A stretch of 64,000 bases of DNA from Pseudomonas veronii (GTDB taxonomy: Bacteria; Pseudomonadota; Gammaproteobacteria; Pseudomonadales; Pseudomonadaceae). Made by a program: the position numbers and the translations under genes. The stretch covers positions 124,001 to 188,000 of the forward strand of contig NZ_JYLL01000009.1 in the NCBI RefSeq assembly GCF_001439695.1. Reading direction: 5' to 3'. Position 1 is the stretch's first letter; every line of letters starts with the position of its first letter. Below the pieces are notes generated by a model that was not told the origin of the DNA, ran no database searches, and was given only the letters and a program-made list of their open reading frames with translations. Positions 8,521 through 17,620 of this stretch are shown one piece after another.

Positions 8521-11367
8521 TCAACCCGCCACCAACACCCGGATCGCTTCCAGGCGCAGCGCGGCCTTGTCGAGCATGGCCAGGCCTTGCTCGCGCTGTT
8601 GGCGCAGGGCAACCAGTTCGCTGTCGCGCACGGTCGGGTTGACCGCTTGCAACGCGGTCAGGCGCGCCAGTTCTTCGTCGGTGTCGGCTGCCAGGCGACG
8701 CTTGGCCTCGGCCACGCGCTCGGCATGGCGCGGGGTGATCTTCTCTTCGCCGGCGTTGATGCGTGGCGTCAGCTGGTCGCGCTGGGCCTGGACGAACTTG
8801 TTGGCGCTGGCCCGTGGCACGCTTTCCAGCTGGTCGTTCAAGGTTTCGAACGACACGCGGCCGGACAGGTCGTTGCCGTTGGCGTCCAGCAGGCAGCGCA
8901 GGGCGGCCGGCGGCAGGTAGCGGCCCAGTTGCAGCGAGCGCGGGGCAACCACTTCGCTGACGTAGAGCAGCTCCAGCAACACGGTGCCGGGCTTGAGCGC
9001 CTTGTTCTTGATCAGCGCGACGGCGGTGTTGCCCATGGAGCCGGACAGCACCAGGTCCATGCCGCCCTGCACCATCGGGTGTTCCCAGGTGATGAACTGC
9101 ATGTCTTCACGCGACAGCGCCTGGTTACGGTCGTAGGTGATGGTCACCCCTTCGTCATCGCCCAGGGGGAAGCTGGCGTCGAGCATTTTTTCGCTGGGCT
9201 TGAGGATCAGCGCGTTTTCCGAATGGTCTTCGCTGTCGATACCAAACGCATCGAACAGGGTTTCCATATAGATCGGCAGGGCGAACTGGTCGTCTTGCTC
9301 GAGGATGTCTTCCACCAGCGCATCGCCTTCACCCGCGCCGCCGGAGTTGAGTTCCAGCAAACGGTCGCGGCCGGTGTGCAGTTCCTGTTCCAGGCGCTCG
9401 CGCTCGGCACGGGCTTCGTCGATCAGGGCTTGCCACTCGCCGTCGTCGGCGTTTTCCAGCAGCGGCAGCAGGCGTGGGCCGAACTGATGCTGCAAGGCGT
9501 TGCCGGTCGGGCAGGTGTTGAGGAACGCATTCAGCGCTTCGTGGTACCACTGGAACAGGCGCTCTTGCGGGCTGGTTTCCAGGTACGGCACGTGCAGTTC
9601 GATCACATGTTTCTGGCCGATCCGGTCCAGACGGCCGATCCGCTGTTCCAGCAGGTCGGGGTGGGACGGCAGGTCGAACAGCACCAGGTGGTGGGAGAAC
9701 TGGAAGTTGCGGCCTTCGCTGCCGATTTCCGAACAGATCAGCACCTGGGCGCCGAATTCTTCATCGGCGAAGTAGGCGGCGGCGCGGTCACGTTCGAGGA
9801 TGTTCATGCCTTCGTGGAACACCGTGGCCGGGATGCCGGAGCGCACGCGCAGGGCGTCTTCGAGGTCCATCGCGGTTTCGGCGTGGGCGCAGATCACCAG
9901 GACCTTGGTGCGCTTGAGCATTTTCAGCTGGTCGATCAGCCATTCAACCCGTGGGTCGAAGCGCCACCAGCGATTGTCTTCCTCAATGTCCGGCTGCGAC
10001 TGGAAGCTGACTTCCGGGTACAGCTCGGCGTGTTCGCCCAGCGGCAATTCGAGGTATTCGTCCGGGTTCGGCAGCGGGTAGGCGTGCAGCTTGCGCTCCG
10101 GGAAGCCCTGCACCGCGGCGCGGGTGTTGCGGAACAGTACGCGGCCGGTGCCGTGGCGGTCGAGCAGCTCGCGCACCAGGCGCGCGCTGGCTTCGGTGTC
10201 GCCATCGTTGACGGCGGTGAGTAGCGCTTCACCTTCGTTGCCGAGGAAACCCTGGATGGTGGTGTGCGCGGCCGGGGAGAGACGGCCCTTGTCCAGCAGT
10301 TCCTGCACCGCTTCGGCCACCGGGCGATAGTTCTCGCTTTCGGCGCGGAACGCTTGCAGATCGTGGAAACGGTTCGGGTCCAGCAGGCGCAGGCGTGCGA
10401 AGTGGCTGTCCTGGCCCAGTTGTTCCGGGGTAGCGGTGAGCAGCAGCACGCCAGGGATGACCTCGGCCAGCTGTTCGACCAGCGAGTACTCGGCGCTGGC
10501 GTTGTCTTCATGCCAGACCAGGTGGTGGGCTTCGTCGACCACCATCAGGTCCCAGCCGGCGGCGAACAGTGCGTCCTGGGCCTTCTCGTCGTCCACCAGC
10601 CACTCCAGGGCCACCAGGGCCAGCTGGGTGTCTTCGAACGGGTTGGCGGCATCGCTTTCGATGAAGCGTTCTTCGTCGAACAGCGCCACTTGCAGGTTGA
10701 AGCGCCGGCGCATTTCCACCAGCCATTGGTGCTGCAGGTTTTCCGGAACCAGGATCAGCACGCGGTTGGCGCGCCCGGACAGCAACTGGCGATGGATCAC
10801 CAGGCCGGCTTCGATGGTCTTGCCCAGGCCCACTTCGTCGGCCAGCAATACCCGTGGCGCGATACGGTCGGCGACTTCACGGGCGATGTGCAACTGGTGG
10901 GCAATCGGTTGCGCCCGCACGCCGCCCAGGCCCCACAGCGAAGATTGCAACTGGCGGCTGGTGTGTTCCAGGGTGTGATAGCGCAGCGAGAACCAGGCCA
11001 GCGGGTCGATCTGCCCGGCGAACAGACGGTCGCTGGCCAGGCGGAACTGGATGAAGTTCGACAGTTGGGTTTCCGGCAGGGTGACCTGCTCGTTCTGCCC
11101 ATTGAGGCCGTGGTAGACCAGCAGGCCGTCGACGTCGTCGACTTCTTGCACGGTCATTTTCCAGCCTTCGAAATGGGTGATGCTGTCGCCCGGCGAGAAC
11201 CTCACGCGGGTGAGGGGCGCATTCCGTAGCGCATACTGGCGCGTGTCGCCAGTGGCCGGATAGAGCACGGTCAGCAAGCGGCCGTCCTGTGCCAGAACGG
11301 TGCCTAAACCCAGCTCTGCTTCGCTGTCACTAATCCAGCGTTGCCCCGGTTGATACTGCTGCGCCAT
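8521..11367 (-). CDS. rapA: RNA polymerase-associated ATPase RapA (HepA)
   Basis: A 948-residue Swi2/Snf2-family ATPase that binds RNA polymerase and helps recycle it after transcription. The N-terminus ([18 protein letters not shown]) is the RapA-specific Tudor-like region. The motor shows motif [15 protein letters not shown] (about residues 176-189), the DEAH box VVDEAHHL, motif [11 protein letters not shown], and motif [13 protein letters not shown]. The C-terminal third is the RapA-specific domain ending in [13 protein letters not shown]. Length is close to the E. coli protein (968). Transcribed alone, with a terminator downstream. Confidence 0.97.
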   Translation of the reverse strand: MAQQYQPGQRWISDSEAELGLGTVLAQDGRLLTVLYPATGDTRQYALRNAPLTRVRFSPGDSITHFEGWKMTVQEVDDVDGLLVYHGLNGQNEQVTLPETQLSNFIQFRLASDRLFAGQIDPLAWFSLRYHTLEHTSRQLQSSLWGLGGVRAQPIAHQLHIAREVADRIAPRVLLADEVGLGKTIEAGLVIHRQLLSGRANRVLILVPENLQHQWLVEMRRRFNLQVALFDEERFIESDAANPFEDTQLALVALEWLVDDEKAQDALFAAGWDLMVVDEAHHLVWHEDNASAEYSLVEQLAEVIPGVLLLTATPEQLGQDSHFARLRLLDPNRFHDLQAFRAESENYRPVAEAVQELLDKGRLSPAAHTTIQGFLGNEGEALLTAVNDGDTEASARLVRELLDRHGTGRVLFRNTRAAVQGFPERKLHAYPLPNPDEYLELPLGEHAELYPEVSFQSQPDIEEDNRWWRFDPRVEWLIDQLKMLKRTKVLVICAHAETAMDLEDALRVRSGIPATVFHEGMNILERDRAAAYFADEEFGAQVLICSEIGSEGRNFQFSHHLVLFDLPSHPDLLEQRIGRLDRIGQKHVIELHVPYLETSPQERLFQWYHEALNAFLNTCPTGNALQHQFGPRLLPLLENADDGEWQALIDEARAERERLEQELHTGRDRLLELNSGGAGEGDALVEDILEQDDQFALPIYMETLFDAFGIDSEDHSENALILKPSEKMLDASFPLGDDEGVTITYDRNQALSREDMQFITWEHPMVQGGMDLVLSGSMGNTAVALIKNKALKPGTVLLELLYVSEVVAPRSLQLGRYLPPAALRCLLDANGNDLSGRVSFETLNDQLESVPRASANKFVQAQRDQLTPRINAGEEKITPRHAERVAEAKRRLAADTDEELARLTALQAVNPTVRDSELVALRQQREQGLAMLDKAALRLEAIRVLVAG

Positions 11368-11585
11368 GCTGCCTGACTCCCGCCGTGAAAAAGCCGACTA
11401 TCTTAACGGAACAAGGCCCTCATCCAAAGGACTCTGACAAAAACTACGCGGTTTGCGCCGTGCATCGAATGTTGAGTCGACAGATGGCGGGCACTTGTGA
11501 GTGTCGACTGGGTCACAGGTTGGCAAGCCTGCGCTCAAGTCCGCCCGCCGCCCGCCGACAGCCTGCTGACAGGAGAACAACTATT

Positions 11586-11927
11586 ATGCTGCCACCTATG
11601 CTGCCCGTCAGCGTTGTGCCGGTCACGTCGCAACTCGACCCGGTGCGTCAAAAACCCGATATTCCGCCCGTGGTGCCCGTACAAGCGAGTTCCAACGAGA
11701 GCACGATCGACCTGAAAAATGGCGATGCCGAGCAGTCGACGTTTTTGCTGCGCGAGGAGCAACGTCGCCAGCAGGAGCAGCAGAAACGCCGGCGTGAAGC
11801 CGATGACGACCCGGAGGCGCACTTGGCGATCCCGGGCGACGAGCTCAACGCCGATAACACCGTGCCCGTGGCGCCGCTGATCGAAGACGCGCCGCGCCAG
11901 GGGTTGTGGGTGGACGTCGAGGTTTAA
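11586..11927 (+). CDS. Small hypothetical protein with charged coiled-coil middle
   Basis: A 113-residue protein I cannot assign. The chosen ATG is preceded by AGGAG with 7-bp spacing (GACAGGAGAACAACTATTATG); the open frame runs upstream to 11385 but has no comparable site. The N-terminus is Pro/Val-rich (MLPPMLPVSVVPV), the middle is a highly charged helix, LREEQRRQQEQQKRRREADDD (about residues 55-75), and the tail is acidic. No membrane segment or signal peptide. Its stop codon overlaps that of the convergent aminotransferase gene by 4 bases. Homologues appear common in Pseudomonas from memory, without a function. Confidence 0.75.
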   Translation: MLPPMLPVSVVPVTSQLDPVRQKPDIPPVVPVQASSNESTIDLKNGDAEQSTFLLREEQRRQQEQQKRRREADDDPEAHLAIPGDELNADNTVPVAPLIEDAPRQGLWVDVEV

Positions 11928-13105
11928 TCGCGCAGTTCGCGCAAGGCCGCCATCAGCCGTTCAATGTCCTGATCGGTGTTGAGCGGGCTGACGGAGATTC
12001 GCGCAATGCTGGCCAGGCCTCGTGACTGCATATCCAGTGGGGTATACGCCACATCGTTGGCGCCGATATTGATGCGCTTGAGCTCCAGGCGACGCTTGAG
12101 CTCGAAGGCGTCCCAGCCGGCGAGGTTGAAGGCGATCAAGCCTGATTGGCTGGTGCCCAAGTCATGCAGAGAGATTCCCGGAGTCTGACGCAACGTTTCG
12201 CGGATTCGCTCGCTGGTCTGCCGGACCCGGTCCCACACCCGCTCAATCCCCAGTTGATTGAGTTCCTGCAACGCATTGCCCAAACCTGCCAATAAGGCGT
12301 AGGACGTTTCGCTGGTTTCAAAGCGTCGGGCATCGTTGCGCAGGCCGAACCCCTGGGCGCTCCACGGCGCTGAAAACACATCGCGCTGCGCAGGGTTCAA
12401 CCGCGCCAGAAAGTCCGGCCGCACGTACAGCAGCGCCGTGCCCCGCGGCCCGCGCAGGTGCTTGCGGCCCGCTGACTTGAGCACGTCGCAGTGCAGCGCC
12501 TGCACATCCACCGGCACCTGGCCGACCGCCTGGCCGGCATCGATGAAGTAGGGGATGCCATGCCGCCTGGCCACTTGACCAATCGCCTGGGCGGGGTTGA
12601 TCAGGCCGCCATTGGCGGGGAGCCAGGTCAGGTCGATCAGTTTCACGCTTGCGTCGATCATCGCTTCCAGGGCTACCGGGCAGACTGCACCGGTTTCATC
12701 GCAGGGGATTACCTCGATTCGCGCACCGGCCTGCACCGCCAGTTCCATGCTCGCCAGGTTGCCGCCCCATTCGTGGCGCCCCACCAGAATCCTGTCGCCC
12801 GGCTGCCACCGGCCCAGCGCCTGGAACGCCAGGCTCCAGGCGGTCGAGCCGCTGCCGGCAAAGGCAATCGACGCGGTGGGTGCATTGAGCAACTGGCCGG
12901 CGGCGCGGCGGGCTTTTTCCACCAGGATGGCGCCATGTTCGCTGGCCTCCATCGGGCCGTCGCACGCTTCGCGTTGCAGTTGCTCGATGATGGTGTCGAG
13001 GGTCGCCTGGCTCGGCAATGCAGCACCGGCCGTGTTGAAGTGTACGAGACCGGACCGACAACCCGGCGTGGCCTCGCGCAGGCGCTGGACGTCGAGCGGG
13101 CTCAT
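11924..13105 (-). CDS. PLP-dependent aminotransferase class V-fold enzyme
   Basis: A 393-residue fold-type I PLP enzyme of the class V (cysteine desulfurase/isopenicillin epimerase-like) group. Visible hallmarks are FNTAGAALPS near the N-terminus, the AGSGSTAWSLAFQAL cofactor loop (about 83-97), DAGQAVGQVPVDV with the PLP-contacting Asp (about 190), and the Schiff-base lysine segment DVLKSAGRKHLRGPRGT (about 209-225). The substrate is unknown. It overlaps the RidA-like gene by 4 bases, so both are coupled. A LysR gene lies upstream in the same direction. RidA proteins hydrolyse reactive enamines made by PLP enzymes, which suits this pairing. Confidence 0.88.
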   Translation of the reverse strand: MSPLDVQRLREATPGCRSGLVHFNTAGAALPSQATLDTIIEQLQREACDGPMEASEHGAILVEKARRAAGQLLNAPTASIAFAGSGSTAWSLAFQALGRWQPGDRILVGRHEWGGNLASMELAVQAGARIEVIPCDETGAVCPVALEAMIDASVKLIDLTWLPANGGLINPAQAIGQVARRHGIPYFIDAGQAVGQVPVDVQALHCDVLKSAGRKHLRGPRGTALLYVRPDFLARLNPAQRDVFSAPWSAQGFGLRNDARRFETSETSYALLAGLGNALQELNQLGIERVWDRVRQTSERIRETLRQTPGISLHDLGTSQSGLIAFNLAGWDAFELKRRLELKRINIGANDVAYTPLDMQSRGLASIARISVSPLNTDQDIERLMAALRELRD

Positions 13106-13377
13106 GGCTGCAGCTCGAACATGGCGTCGACTTCCACCGCCACGCCCCCCGGCAGGCTGGACACACCGACAGCCGTGCGTACATGCCGGCCTTTGTCGCC
13201 GAGGGGTTCGCCCAGGCGGCCGACATAGGCCGGTTTGCCGCCCAGCAATGGGATTTGCCCGGAGATAAACAACTGATTCCGGCTGATCACGTGGTTGATG
13301 TAATTGGCAATCGGCTGGCTGGGCGTCGGCAGCGTGAGGCCGAGGGCCTGCACGCGTTGGCGGATGGAATCGCGCAT
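13102..13377 (-). pseudogene. RidA/YjgF-family protein with internal deletion
   Basis: Only 91 codons from the ATG at 13377. The start, MRDSIRQRVQALGLTLPTP, and IANYINHVISRNQLFISGQIPL match the N-terminus of the about 150-residue RidA subfamily. The end, GRHVRTAVGVSSLPGGVAVEVDAMF, matches its C-terminus. The roughly 60 residues that normally lie between GRLGE and GDKGRH, including most of the central helices, are missing while the reading frame is kept. The protein therefore cannot form a normal RidA trimer with its active-site clefts. It could be a decayed gene, a functional mini-protein, or an assembly artefact. It overlaps the downstream aminotransferase gene by 4 bases, so retaining the frame may matter for translational coupling. 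Confidence 0.75.
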
Positions 13378-13466
13378 GTTGAATCCTCTGGGTTGAGAGG
13401 TTTCAGCATGTTGATCAAGGTGATGGACGGCAAACGCATAGATATCATTCGACGTATCGAAATAAC

Positions 13467-14339
13467 TCACGCGTCGGCGCAGGCAGCCTTCAACCACGCG
13501 CTGAAACATTCGGCCGCCGCGCTGGCGGGGCCTTGGGGCGCGATCAGCCAGTAGCCGATTTCGCTGCGATACGGCGGCCAGTCGAAGGCTTCTACCAGGC
13601 TGCCGTCCTGGAGCCGGCGCTCGATCAAGCGGTGACGGCCCATGGCGATACCTTGGCCGGCCACGGCGGCTTCGACCACGATGTTGTAGTCATGCAGCAC
13701 CACGCGCGGATGCGGGCTGAGGTCGACTTGATAATGGCCGGACCAATCCGTCCATTCGAACGGGCGGTGCGAGGTGGCCATCAGCAGAGCGCCGTTGTGC
13801 TGCCGGCTGGCCTTGAACGCCGGGCTGCACACGGGGGAGAGCACTTCCGGCATCAGCCGCGTGGCCTGCACGTCAGGCCAGTCGCCCTTGCCATAGCGGA
13901 TGGCCAGGTCGACCTCGGCCGCCGCGACGTTCGCCAGTTGAATCGCTGGCACCAGCTCCACCTGGATCTGCGGGTAGCGTTGCAGAAAACCCGCCAGGCG
14001 CGGCGCCAGCCATAAGGTGGCAAAGGATGCGAGCAAGCCGATGCGCAACACCGTGACGCTGGACACCACCCGTTGGCTGCGGGTGGCGGCGGCGATCAGG
14101 TCGAGGGCCGGGCGGATTTGCTCGTAGTAGTGTTGGCCGTCTGCGGTCAGATCAATCGCGCGGGTGCGTCGGACAAATAGTGGTTTGCCCAGGTACTGTT
14201 CGAGCTTGTGTACCTGATGGCTGAGCGCACTCTGGGTCACTGACAACTCATGGGCCGCCTTGATAAAGCTCAAGTGCCGCGCCACGGCCTCGAAGGCGCG
14301 CAGGGCCAGCAACGGCGGAAGGTCCTTGTGCAGTGCCAC
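13467..14339 (-). CDS. LysR-family transcriptional regulator (GcvA-like)
   Basis: A 290-residue LysR regulator. The N-terminal winged helix-turn-helix reads LPPLLALRAFEAVARHLSF ... AAHELSVTQSALSHQVHKLE (about residues 8-48), followed by a linker helix and a periplasmic-binding-like effector domain. The start appears to be GTG (MALHKDLPP). It is on the same strand as, and 89 bp upstream of, the RidA-like gene, and probably controls that gene and the aminotransferase or itself. The wording of the HTH resembles the GcvA/AmpR group. The effector is unknown. Confidence 0.9.
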   Translation of the reverse strand: MALHKDLPPLLALRAFEAVARHLSFIKAAHELSVTQSALSHQVHKLEQYLGKPLFVRRTRAIDLTADGQHYYEQIRPALDLIAAATRSQRVVSSVTVLRIGLLASFATLWLAPRLAGFLQRYPQIQVELVPAIQLANVAAAEVDLAIRYGKGDWPDVQATRLMPEVLSPVCSPAFKASRQHNGALLMATSHRPFEWTDWSGHYQVDLSPHPRVVLHDYNIVVEAAVAGQGIAMGRHRLIERRLQDGSLVEAFDWPPYRSEIGYWLIAPQGPASAAAECFSAWLKAACADA

Positions 14340-14471
14340 CTGTGTGCGCCTCTTGGGTAAGGGAGAAGTGCCGATTTTGGGCGATGACCTGCATTTTGTC
14401 GCCCGCTGATTTGCTGTCGGGCAAGTGAGGCCGCATTATTAAGCGATCCCCGCCACGACGTAAGCCAAGCC

Positions 14472-14633
14472 ATGAGTGATGACGACAAACTGATCGACCT
14501 GAACGCCGAACGCGCTAAACGGGTGCATGACCTCAACGATAAACGTCTGAATGAGGTTCGCCAGGCGTTTGAACAGGCGATGCCGCTCGGAAAAGTTAAG
14601 AAAAAACCGAAAAACAAACCGAAAAAGCGTTGA
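14472..14633 (+). CDS. Small basic conserved-looking protein (53 aa)
   Basis: A short gene reading MSDDDKLIDLNAERAKRVHD and ending in a very basic tail, KVKKKPKNKPKKR. It is divergent from the LysR gene. The acidic-to-basic profile with a helical middle and Lys/Pro-rich end suggests a nucleic-acid- or ribosome-associated protein, but this is inference. The gene is unlikely to be chance, because its tail is strongly biased while codon use stays like its neighbours. No function known. Confidence 0.65.
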   Translation: MSDDDKLIDLNAERAKRVHDLNDKRLNEVRQAFEQAMPLGKVKKKPKNKPKKR

Positions 14634-14776
14634 AACAGCCTGCATCTATTGATGCAGGTCAGTTATTTCCCTTCTTTACGCCCCGTCGTGGGCGACATTG
14701 ATCCTCGTCAATTTCCCATCCCGCCTTCTCCTTTAACTTAGCCCTATCGCAACAAGGCAACAGCAGGAGGCCAGTC

Positions 14777-14893
14777 ATGTTTTTCGATAATGTGGTGTTT
14801 GCCGGAGTGCTGACAGTTGGCCTCATGGTGCTGTTCTTCGTAGGGTTTGGATTTTTTATCTGGAGAGACGCGAACAAGCGTAAAAAACCATAG
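14777..14893 (+). CDS. Small single-pass membrane protein (38 aa)
   Basis: A 38-residue protein starting MFFDNVVFAGVLTVGLMVLF with one transmembrane helix (about residues 7-28), then WRDANKRKKP as a positively charged cytoplasmic tail. An excellent ribosome-binding site (CAGGAGG, 7 bp from ATG) supports it, and a strong terminator follows at 14928. The layout resembles small CcoQ-like or stress-induced membrane proteins of Pseudomonas, but I cannot name it. Confidence 0.65.
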   Translation: MFFDNVVFAGVLTVGLMVLFFVGFGFFIWRDANKRKKP

Positions 14894-14927
14894 GTTTTTC
14901 CAGGTTACATGAGCACGCAAGGCATTT

Positions 14928-14954
14928 TGGGCGACTTCGGTCGCCCTTTTTTTT
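14928..14954 (+). terminator. Intrinsic terminator after the 38-aa membrane protein gene
   Basis: Stem GGGCGAC / GTCGCCC with a TTCG tetraloop followed by eight T residues, about 35 bp past the stop codon at 14893. Confidence 0.92.
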
Positions 14955-15017
14955 GCCCGCGATTTAATCAACACCGCTCTCACTTTTGAACGGTGTTCGG
15001 CTTGAGATCGACCGCAT

Positions 15018-15051
15018 AAAAAAAGGTGCGACCCTCGCGGATCGCACCTTT
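15018..15051 (-). terminator. Intrinsic terminator of the pit gene
   Basis: On the minus strand a stem AAAGGTGCGA / TCGCACCTTT is followed by a run of seven T residues. It lies 18 bp past the stop of the phosphate transporter gene. Confidence 0.9.
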
Positions 15052-15069
15052 GTCATGGCCGGCGGGCTA

Positions 15070-16545
15070 TCAGCTGCCCAGCGCCTTGGACGCCATCCAG
15101 AACAACCCGGCCGACAGGCCTACGGTCGCCGGCAGGGTCAATACCCAGGCCATCAGGATGGTCTTCACCGTGCCGCCTTGCAGGCCGCTCTTGTTGGCAA
15201 CCATGGTGCCGGCAACACCGGACGACAACACGTGGGTGGTCGACACCGGCAGGCTGAAGATGTTGGCCAGGCCGATCATGCTGGCGGTGGTGATTTGCGC
15301 CGACATGCCCTGGGCATAAGTCATGCCCTGCTTGCCGATCTTCTCGCCGATGGTCAGTACCACGCGCTTCCAGCCAACCATGGTGCCCAGGCCCAGGGCG
15401 AGTGCGACCGCGATAATCACCCAGAACGGAGCGTATTCGGTGGTGGCCGTCAGGTCTTTGCGCAGCTTGTCGAGGTCGGACTTCTCACGGGACTCCAGGC
15501 CTGGCAGCTTGCCGACTTTCTTCGCGGTATCGTCCAGGCACAGCAGGTAGCGACGGACTTCGATGCGTTGGTCGGACGACAGCGCGTGGTAGTCGGAAAC
15601 GCCTTTCAAGGTGCCCAGCAGCGCGTCGATGGTCGGTTCAGTCTGCTGCGGGTTGCAGCGGAACTTGCCCGGCAGGTCGTCCTTCACGCTTTTGCCCAGG
15701 GCCAGGAATTCGCCCAGGGTTTCGTGGTTGCGCTGGTAGAACTGGTTCAGGTGCAGGGTAGCGTCGCGGGTGCGCTCGATCTGGTAAGTGGTGCTGCCCA
15801 GGTCGAGTACGAACTGCGCCGGCACGATACCGATCAGCACCAGCATGATCAGGCCGATACCTTTCTGACCGTCGTTGGAACCGTGGACGAAACTCACGGC
15901 CATGGCGGAAATCACCAGGACCAGGCGGTTCCAGAACGGCGGGTGCTTCTTGTCGTCGACCTTGCGGCGCTGGTCCGGGGTCTTGTGCATCTTCGACAGT
16001 GGGCGCCACCGTTTCAGGACCAGCAACACCAGGGCCGCGACCAGGAAACCGGCGATTGGCGAGAACACCAGGGACGAACCGATATCGATTGCCTTCTGCC
16101 AGTTCACCCCGTCAGCCAGGGGAATGTCATTGATCAGCGCATTGGCCAGACCGACGCCCAGGATCGAGCCGATCAGGGTGTGCGAGCTGGAGGCGGGAAT
16201 ACCGAAGTACCAGGTGCCCAGGTTCCAGGTGATCGCCGCGGCCAATAAAGAGAAGACCATCGCCAGACCATGGCCGGTGTTCACATTGATCAGCAATTCC
16301 ACCGGCAGCAAATGCACGATGGCGTAGGCGACACCGACACCGCCGAGCAATACGCCGAGGAAGTTGAACAACCCGGAGAAGAACACGGCCAGATGCGGCG
16401 GCATGGCTTTGGTATAGATGACTGTGGCCACCGCGTTAGCGGTGTCATGAAAGCCATTGATGAACTCGAAGGCGAGGACAAAGGCCAGGGCGAGCAGCAG
16501 GCTCACGAGAACCCAAGCATCCAGTCCGCTGAATAAATCGATCAT
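15070..16545 (-). CDS. pit: Low-affinity inorganic phosphate transporter Pit
   Basis: A 491-residue inner-membrane PiT-family carrier that takes up metal-phosphate with protons. Near the N-terminus EFINGFHDTANAVATVIYT and near the middle FVHGSNDGQKGIGLIML are the two inverted family signatures (GxNDxxxA-like). The repeated NLGTWYFGIPASSSHTLIGS and SLPVSTTHVLSSGVAG segments are the paired substrate motifs. The large hydrophilic loop between about residues 200 and 360 is typical of PitA/PitB. Length equals the family norm. It has its own terminator and no phosphate genes beside it, as expected for a constitutive transporter. Confidence 0.95.
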   Translation of the reverse strand: MIDLFSGLDAWVLVSLLLALAFVLAFEFINGFHDTANAVATVIYTKAMPPHLAVFFSGLFNFLGVLLGGVGVAYAIVHLLPVELLINVNTGHGLAMVFSLLAAAITWNLGTWYFGIPASSSHTLIGSILGVGLANALINDIPLADGVNWQKAIDIGSSLVFSPIAGFLVAALVLLVLKRWRPLSKMHKTPDQRRKVDDKKHPPFWNRLVLVISAMAVSFVHGSNDGQKGIGLIMLVLIGIVPAQFVLDLGSTTYQIERTRDATLHLNQFYQRNHETLGEFLALGKSVKDDLPGKFRCNPQQTEPTIDALLGTLKGVSDYHALSSDQRIEVRRYLLCLDDTAKKVGKLPGLESREKSDLDKLRKDLTATTEYAPFWVIIAVALALGLGTMVGWKRVVLTIGEKIGKQGMTYAQGMSAQITTASMIGLANIFSLPVSTTHVLSSGVAGTMVANKSGLQGGTVKTILMAWVLTLPATVGLSAGLFWMASKALGS

Positions 16546-16878
16546 GAAGGTTTTCTGACCCGGTCGTAAGGGGGCGCGATTATGCCAGAAAACCTCGGTA
16601 ATCGATGCACTAGCTGCTCATCGGTAACAATCTTCATTGAAAAAAAGCCGGGCAGCAGCGCGCATCCCAGGGTTTTCGGGGGCTCGGCAAGTCTTTGATT
16701 TACAAAGCGCGGCGTCGTAGAGGTGGGGTTTTGTCACCTAAACGTCATCTCTGAAACATTTGTACGAAATTTCGTTGGTCGCAGCAGGACGCTGAATAAT
16801 TGACCCACGAGCGAGGTGCCCTCCGCCGGCGGTGAGCCGGCGGAGACAGCAGAACCCGTTGGACTCAAACCTTGATGC
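16546..16878. other. Intergenic region upstream of pit
   Basis: This 333-bp region contains the pit promoter and the 3' flank of the 66-residue gene. The perfect GC hairpin at 16821-16845 is its only strong structure. No convincing additional ORF. Confidence 0.5.
16821..16845. terminator. GC-rich perfect hairpin, probable factor-assisted terminator
   Basis: CTCCGCCGGC GGTGA GCCGGCGGAG, a 10-bp perfect stem 34 bp beyond the stop of the 66-residue gene on the minus strand. No T tract follows in either direction, so it may be an mRNA-stabilising 3' hairpin rather than an intrinsic terminator. Confidence 0.45.
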
Positions 16879-17079
16879 TTATGGCTCTTCGGCTTTGAGT
16901 TCCTGTTCAATCTTTTGGATCTCCTGGGCAAAGGCCTGATCGAGCAGACTCGCTCGTTTGCGCCATGGCTTGCGCTCTGGTTCAGGCTGAGCGGCGTAGG
17001 TGGTGACTTCCCCGCCGTATACGTCCTTGTAACGTTGCTCCTGGCGCTCAAGTTCCGCGCGCAGTTCATCTTTCGTCAC
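16879..17079 (-). CDS. Small charged protein (66 aa)
   Basis: A 66-residue hydrophilic protein beginning [23 protein letters not shown] (GTG start) and ending [13 protein letters not shown]. It is almost all helix, with two charged heptad-like segments joined by a Pro-rich linker (AQPEPERKP). The GTG is preceded by TTAGGTAACACT, a weak but usable ribosome-binding site. It looks conserved in Pseudomonas from memory, without a known role. A possible promoter for it lies some 220 bp upstream, giving an unusually long leader. Confidence 0.65.
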   Translation of the reverse strand: MTKDELRAELERQEQRYKDVYGGEVTTYAAQPEPERKPWRKRASLLDQAFAQEIQKIEQELKAEEP

Positions 17080-17620
17080 AGTGTTACCTAATTTGAGTTG
17101 AGTTTAATTAACGTGCAGTGCTACACCCGAATATTGCCCTCGGCATGTTTTAAGTTGAGCAGGTGAACCCTTCAACTTTAGACGAATTGCCAGCGGTGAC
17201 TTCCTTGAACCGGTATTTATAAACGGCAGCATAATCAACATACGATGCCGGGCGAGCTCCCATCCCGATATGGATATCGGGCTGACCTCTGCACAGGTTG
17301 CATTATAGCGGCGTATTTTAATAACACTATCATCATAAAGTTAAAAAGCGTCAACGTTGTGTGAGGCTTTTGTTACATGCACGCGTCAGTCTTGGTTGGG
17401 AAGTGGCCGACATAAATGCCGGCGTAAGCCCAATGCTGTCATGCAATCCGGTTTTTATGATCGCGCCGGCAAAATTGCGATAATCGCATGATCGTCCGAT
17501 AATCGCCCAACGTTGCTGACCCAACCTTGTGCATCCCGGTTGGGGCGGCTTTCAATAGCGAGCAACCTTCGCGGTTGCCGATAAGCGCCAGCGGTTGAAA
17601 ATAATAAAGAGGACCTTGAA
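17080..17620. other. 541-bp intergenic region between the 66-aa gene and pcaR
   Basis: The right part (17475-17510) carries the pcaR operator pair. The left part contains a minus-strand TATAAT at 17302-17307 and, just downstream of it in that direction, the perfect inverted repeat CCCGATAT GG ATATCGGG (17264-17281). About 220 nt then remain before the 66-residue gene, so this could be a structured leader or a separate small RNA. No protein gene is evident. Confidence 0.5.
17475..17507. promoter_or_regulatory. Candidate PcaR operator pair upstream of pcaR
   Basis: Two copies of CGATAATCG, at 17478-17486 (in the palindrome TGCGATAATCGCA) and 17497-17505, start 19 bp apart. The same element with the same 19-bp step occurs in front of pcaI. 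The P. putida PcaR protein is known to bind CGATAATCG-containing sites, so autoregulation is likely. Confidence 0.75.

Noticed and set aside
8587..10224. Long plus-strand open frame opposite rapA
   Set aside because: Antisense shadow of the conserved rapA gene; no independent motif or ribosome-binding site.
16731..16748. TTGTCAC-CTAA-ACGTCAT, a Pho-box-like direct repeat upstream of pit
   Set aside because: Its orientation is wrong for pit (minus strand), only part of each half matches CTGTCAT, and Pit systems are usually constitutive.
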